Assembly (NCBI GenBank): GCA_003604995.1
Contig: QZJD01000067.1
Span: 1-41,012 of the forward strand
Source of the DNA: Desulfobulbus sp.
GTDB lineage: Bacteria > Desulfobacterota > Desulfobulbia > Desulfobulbales > Desulfobulbaceae
Length of the DNA: 41,012 nucleotides
Direction: 5' to 3'
In this document: one piece after another, positions 19,501-25,500 of the stretch
Position numbering within the stretch: position 1 is the stretch's first letter
Layout of the letters: each line of letters begins with the position of its first letter
Notes under the pieces: generated by a model
Databases searched by the model: none
Seen by the model: the letters and a program-made list of their open reading frames with translations, nothing else
Told to the model about the DNA's origin: nothing
Position numbers and translations under genes: made by a program

Positions 19501-22500
19501 ATGTCTCGTCATATTTGCCGTCGCCATTAGGTGAAAAAATTCTCGGTTCCCCCTTCAGGCCGCTGATCAGCTGGGCACGCTCCCCGAAACTCACCGGCAC
19601 GATGGTAGTCCGGGTATTGCCGGCAAGATCATCGGCGCGGAGGACAAGCGCCCAGTTCCCGGTGAGGCCGAAGGTATTCCAGGAGCCGAGAAGGCCGTTT
19701 TCCACAACAAGGTCTTCCTCGTGAAGAAGCACCAGCGATCCGTCCGCTTCATTCCTGGCCTGGAGGGTATAGCCTGCCAGGTGCGTATCGGTGACCGTGC
19801 CGATCACCTCGGTGATGATCTCCGGGAATTCGCCTGTACCGGGATAACTGATCATGGCGAAAGGTGGGGTATTGTCCACCGTGACATAAAAATTTTTCTC
19901 AAGTACGTTTCCGCATCCGTCCCGGGCTAGAACCTGTATCCAATAACTGCCATCTGCAACCGGCAACCCCTCATCGTCAAGCCCGTCCCAGGAAACCCTG
20001 CCTGAGCTGTAGCCAATCTCCCGGCCCGAGATGAGCGTTCGTACGACACCGACCTGCCTGACCGTTATATCGAGGATCGCGTATTCGCCTACCTGATATT
20101 CGATAGTCACCTCGTCCTGAACCCCGTCAGCATTAGGTGAAAAAATGAATGGTTCAACATCAGCGGTCATGGACATACTTACGTCAATCATGGCCCGGGT
20201 GACATGACAGGAAGTATTTCCGAACTTGTCGGTCACCATGAGTTGCAGGGAGTGCTCGACGGGTTCCAGGTCTGTAACATCCCATATCCCGAGTTGCCCA
20301 TATTTCTGTTCAAAGTCGTAATAGCCGCAACTTCCCTCTTCCGGGACGCAGGGCACATTTCCCTTAACATTAAACCACTTGTTGGGATTATGTCCCGCGC
20401 CATAAGCAATAGAATATCCGAAAATGTTGTCATCATCGGCTGCAACACCTTCGATGCCGACAAACCGATAGGTAACATCCCCATTATCATTCATCCATGT
20501 CCTGGCGCAGAAAGGTTCCGGCAAGGCTGGATAGGTAATTTGTGCTTCAGGAAGAGTCCGGTCGACCACCAACGTGTTGTATCTGAACTCTTCAACCACC
20601 TTCTCACCGTAGACCAGGTCGACTTTTACCCGATACTCTCCTTCCGGGAGACCAGCTGTCTCAATTGTGGCGCCTCCCCAATAATCACCGGAGGGTTGAA
20701 ACTGTTTGAGGAAACGCCACTCGTTGTTTTCTTCCAGAAAATACTTCACATAATCGGGCAATTCCTTCGGTTCATCACAGGGACAATACTCAACAGAGAT
20801 GTTTACGAATCCATTATTCACAGTATTGCATTCACCCTTACTCCATCCGTAAAAAACCTTTAAGAATGTCTCTTGACAAGGAAATAGGCACTGCTTCATA
20901 TCCCCATTGCCTGGGCACAACTTTGGTGGAAGCGGCATTTCATTGCTGATATATATCTTGCCACTCTCTCCAATTCCTACAAACCGCAGGGGATAGCTGT
21001 AGCCCTCCGGCAGATTTTCAGGGGAAGGCACCCCAAACTGATACGGATATCCTGGAAAAACCTGGTAAACCGCCAAGTCCCCCCATTCGACCGAGCCAGC
21101 TATCGTTTTCTTTGCCTGCATCGTTACAGTGTGTAAATCTTCCAGAAGCGACACGTCCAAGACAGCCATGGGCGGTGACATGCTGCCAACTCGGATGCAG
21201 CCCATTATCGCGTGAAACAGCGGGGGGTTGAAGACGAGGGTATTCGAGTAGTATTCCATGTCGCTTGTGGCGACCATCTTCACCCGCACCGCGACGATCT
21301 CCTCCGGATCAAGCGATGAGGTGTCAAAAGCCAGCTCAATGGTCTCCTCGGGCGGATCAACGGTCACTCCGGCATCATGCCACTGCATGTTCATCCGGTA
21401 CTGAACCGTCGCGGAACTGATGGGTTCCCCGAGGGTCTCGACCACAGCCAGGGTGTGAGTACCGGGTGTCAGAAGATTTTTCGGCTGAAGATCAGGTGAA
21501 TCACATGTCCCCAGGGGTTCATTTTTCGTCAGCCCGATCCGGTCGCCGTCCCAACGGGAAAGAACGAGAAGTTCTTCGTTGAAGCGGGCAAAAACCACAC
21601 TCTGATTGCCGGCAAAATCCTCGACCGAAATCCGGAATGTCCTGTTGCCGAGAAATCCGATGGATGGAGAGGTTTCAGAGGTAAATCGCTGGATCAGTTT
21701 CGGGATAGGGTTGCCGTCAGCATCCAGTTTAGGATCAACGCCATTAAAGATTTCCGCCAGGAGCGCTTCTCCGTTCCTGAACGTAATCCACTCCCGGGGC
21801 GTCCCGCCCAGGCCGTAGGATACGGTCCAGGATTTCAAGTTCGCGTCCACGGCAAGACCGGATAGATCTATCGATAATGCAGGCCTGGCCTCAAGCCCGC
21901 AGGAAACCGAACTGAATTCCAGCCCGGCAGCCGGAGGGGTGGTATCGACCTGGACATAGAATTCATAATCGAATATCCGAATGATGTAATGTCCGTCCGG
22001 GACAATGCCGCCGGATGTATCCCGGCCGTCCCAGACGATGCCGTATTGGCCCGGCCTTGCATGGTCCTGCTCAAATGTCCTGAGAAGGGTTCCATCCTTA
22101 TCGTGGACGGACACCTCAAGATGCACCGGCTCATGAACCGTGTAGTTGAGCCCCACGGTATCCTTGATTCCGTCGCCATTGGGTGAAAACAACTCGCCGG
22201 TTTTATAGATATCGGTGACGCTGAACTTCTTGCCCCAGGTAACCATCTGCCGGCCCCAGCCCGTATTGCCGGCCTTGTCGGTGACCGTCAGGCGGACCAG
22301 GAAGGAGCCTTCATAGGGTGGAATCCAGGTGGCCAGCATGCCATTGACCACCGGATTTTCCCTGGGCGGGGCAATGAGACGCCAGTCAGAGGGCGTTTTC
22401 CGGTCGGCATATTCAAGTTGCCAGGAAGCAAAATTGAGGTCGGTCGCAATTCCCTGTAAATTGACCGCGGACTCCGTCTTGTTGGGTCGAAGTTCGACGG

Positions 22501-25500
22501 TCAGATTCAGAAGGGAGCCCGTCACCTTGAAATGTTCATACGACCTCGATATGTTATCGTATATTAAATAGGATAAATATCTTTTATTTGGAGATAAGTT
22601 AATATTCCACTTCCAGGAATCAGAATCTTCATCAAAGTATACCCGCTCTCCATTAGCAATATTTAAAGCCAGCAAGAGCTCCTTTTTGCCATAATATAGA
22701 GAAAGGAATGTCTCGTCATCAAACCAATACCATCGAGGTATATCCAAATAGCTCCACTCTGCGCAATCCCTTTCCGTTGGAGGCCAAATAGTATATTCAG
22801 AAGGTATATTATATTCCTCCTCGAAATAGTTATCGCATCCATAATATCCGAGTTTGAATATCTCTTTCTTATTATTTTCAATTTCAAATATTGACAGGAT
22901 GCCGTCTATATCGTTATTGACGACTTTTTCCGAATCCGGCGTCAACGATGGATTCGGAAACCCGAGCTTCACTAAATTCGTGTTTTGACATTCTCCATAT
23001 ACATCGCAGACCAAGTAATTAATGAAAGGAAGCTCTTCGATAGAATAACCTGCTATGAAATGTCCATCGCGCAGAAGTGGTGTCTTTGAGGCGCTTCCTG
23101 TTGCTCCCTGTTTAATGCACCCACCAAACTCATACCATGAATAAGGCATCCGGGAATTATCAGCGATAAATACCGGATAATCGGGCTCATTCAGGCCAAC
23201 GGACCAGCTATCCAATAGCCAGTTCGTCGCATCAAGGTCCCGGACAAGAATCCTGCTTGATCCGTACCAGTCGAAAAAGACCGTTGCATTCTCTACCGGT
23301 AAAATTTCCTGCATACCCCCTGCAAGATCCGCGACAACCGCATGGGTAGCATCGGAAAAGACCAGCCTGTTCCCATCGGGAGCCCAGGTCAGCCTGTGCT
23401 GGTAGTCAAATCCAGTTCCCCAGTCAGGCGTATAAATCTTTTTTTCCGTCCCATCTGCTTTGATGATCGCGAAATAATGACGATCACTGTTCTGGTTATA
23501 CAGCTTATAGGCGATATGCCTCCCATCAGGGGAAGGGAATATATCGGTGATACGCTCGGGATCGCCCTCGAGAGAATCAAATGTTTCTAAGGGGGTTAGC
23601 TTTTCACCAAAACGATCGCCTGCCCACAGCTGCTGCTGAATCACCTGTTTGGAAATCTTATTGTATTTTTCCAGGATAAAAGCGATGATCGCGCCATCAT
23701 CAGAGAATGAAAAACCAGGATTGACCTGATCACATTCAACGAGCATCCATGCCTTGGTATTGCAGTCACTCGCATTTGATACATAGCGATACCCGATTTC
23801 CGCATCGGCCCCTTCACTCCATTCCTCAGGGACGATCCTGAGAATGCTGCCGCCTGTCGGCGAAATCGAATAGATTCCTGTGTCATATTCGGGCTGCTGT
23901 GGATGCTTTGCGTCGAGATGAACAATGATCGCGCTGTCGTCGGGGAGCCACTTATATTTTCGTCCTCGCAACAGGTACTCAACCTTGTTGTTGAACAAAT
24001 ACGGCGTGCCGACCGCCTTCAGCAGCGGTGAGCGATTGTTGTCCACCGTCACCAGAAGACTGGAGAGCGCGATCCCGGTTTTGCCCTGTACCTGGATGCG
24101 GTACTGGCCGTCGGCAACGACCCGGCCTCTGTTGTCCAAACCGTCCCAGGTCAGGGAGACATAGGTGGTGTTTGTAAAATCAGGGCCGCTGTATTCCCTG
24201 ATTGCCTCGCCCTCTTCATTCACCACCGCTACGGTCACGTCCTGGGGCTCCGACAGCCGGTTGCCGAATCGGGTATTGTCCTTGATCCCGTCGCCATTGG
24301 GCGAAATATAGCTGTTGGACAGCCAGAGATCCCCGTTCTGGATGCCGACCCCGCGTACGGCCCGATTGTTTTCCCTGTCCTGCTCCGAAATGCTCTTCTC
24401 CGGGTCGACAATCACCTCAACATCAATGATCCCTACCCTGTTGTCCGTGGCAAAGGTGAGCGAGGCGGTTGCCTGAGCGTTACCGGCTATCTCCGGAATC
24501 ACGGACATACCAAGTAATTCACCGCCGGCGCGAAACGCCACCGGCACTTCGCTTCCCGGCTGCTCTCCCTTGTTTTGCACGATGGCGGTCACAGTGACCG
24601 GATCACCCTCGTGCGGCGCCTCGGGACTGAAGGAAATGCCGGATTCGCTCATCGCGAAATCAGGCAGGGACAGGACCCGCAGAGTGGTGAACGCGCTGTT
24701 GTTTTCTTCCCTGATTTCCTCGACCTGGTTGTCCGGATCAATGGAGACCGTCATCAGCCGTTCGCCGGAAACCGGAATTTTGGCCCACTCGAACACTGCA
24801 TCCGCACTTTCATTCGCACCAATTGCCGCGATAACGGCCGAACCGATCAGGGTCGCGCCGGCCTCCCCGGATTCGCCGTCTATAAAATCCACTCGGACAT
24901 CGGTGACCGGAGCAAACCCTCGGTTGTGTACTTTTGCTTGCAGCGTTGCCCCGCCTGCCTCGAAGGCCGGAACAGGATCAAAGGCTATATCCGTATAGGC
25001 AAGCGCCAGGTCGGGCTTGACAGACCCATGGATATCTATGGCGACCGTCGCCCTATTGTTGTTTTCGGCTGATTCGGCAAAGGTTTCGTGGGGATCGAGA
25101 ACCACGGAAAGAGGAAGAGCGGTGCCGGAGATCTCCGGCACCCAGGCAATGGCAACATCAACCTCCTGTCCCGCCGGCAGATCTATGGAGCGGGCAACCA
25201 CGGTCAACGGGACGCCGCCCTGCTCCACGACAAGATGAAGAGGAACACTGATGGCGTCAACTGTCCCCCTGTTCACGACCGTAGCGGTTATGGCGAGAGG
25301 CTCAAAGATACCGCCTTCGGAAGGGGAAATCGAGATATCCTCGGGAGCCACGGCAAAATCATAGGTCGCCTCCGGATAGACGATGCGCAGGGCTGAATTG
25401 TTCTGCTCGCTCGCCTCGTTGACCAGGTTGTCCGGGTCAACCACCACATAGAAATGGTGGGGGCTGCCGTCCGTTATCGAGGTGTTGAAGACAGCCGTCT

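Noticed and set aside
19515-24310. Type IX secretion (CHU_C/gliding-type) C-terminal domains suggested by SPNGDG
   Set aside because: The motifs are internal, not C-terminal, and the gene context is not Bacteroidota; a FlgD-like Ig fold explains them.
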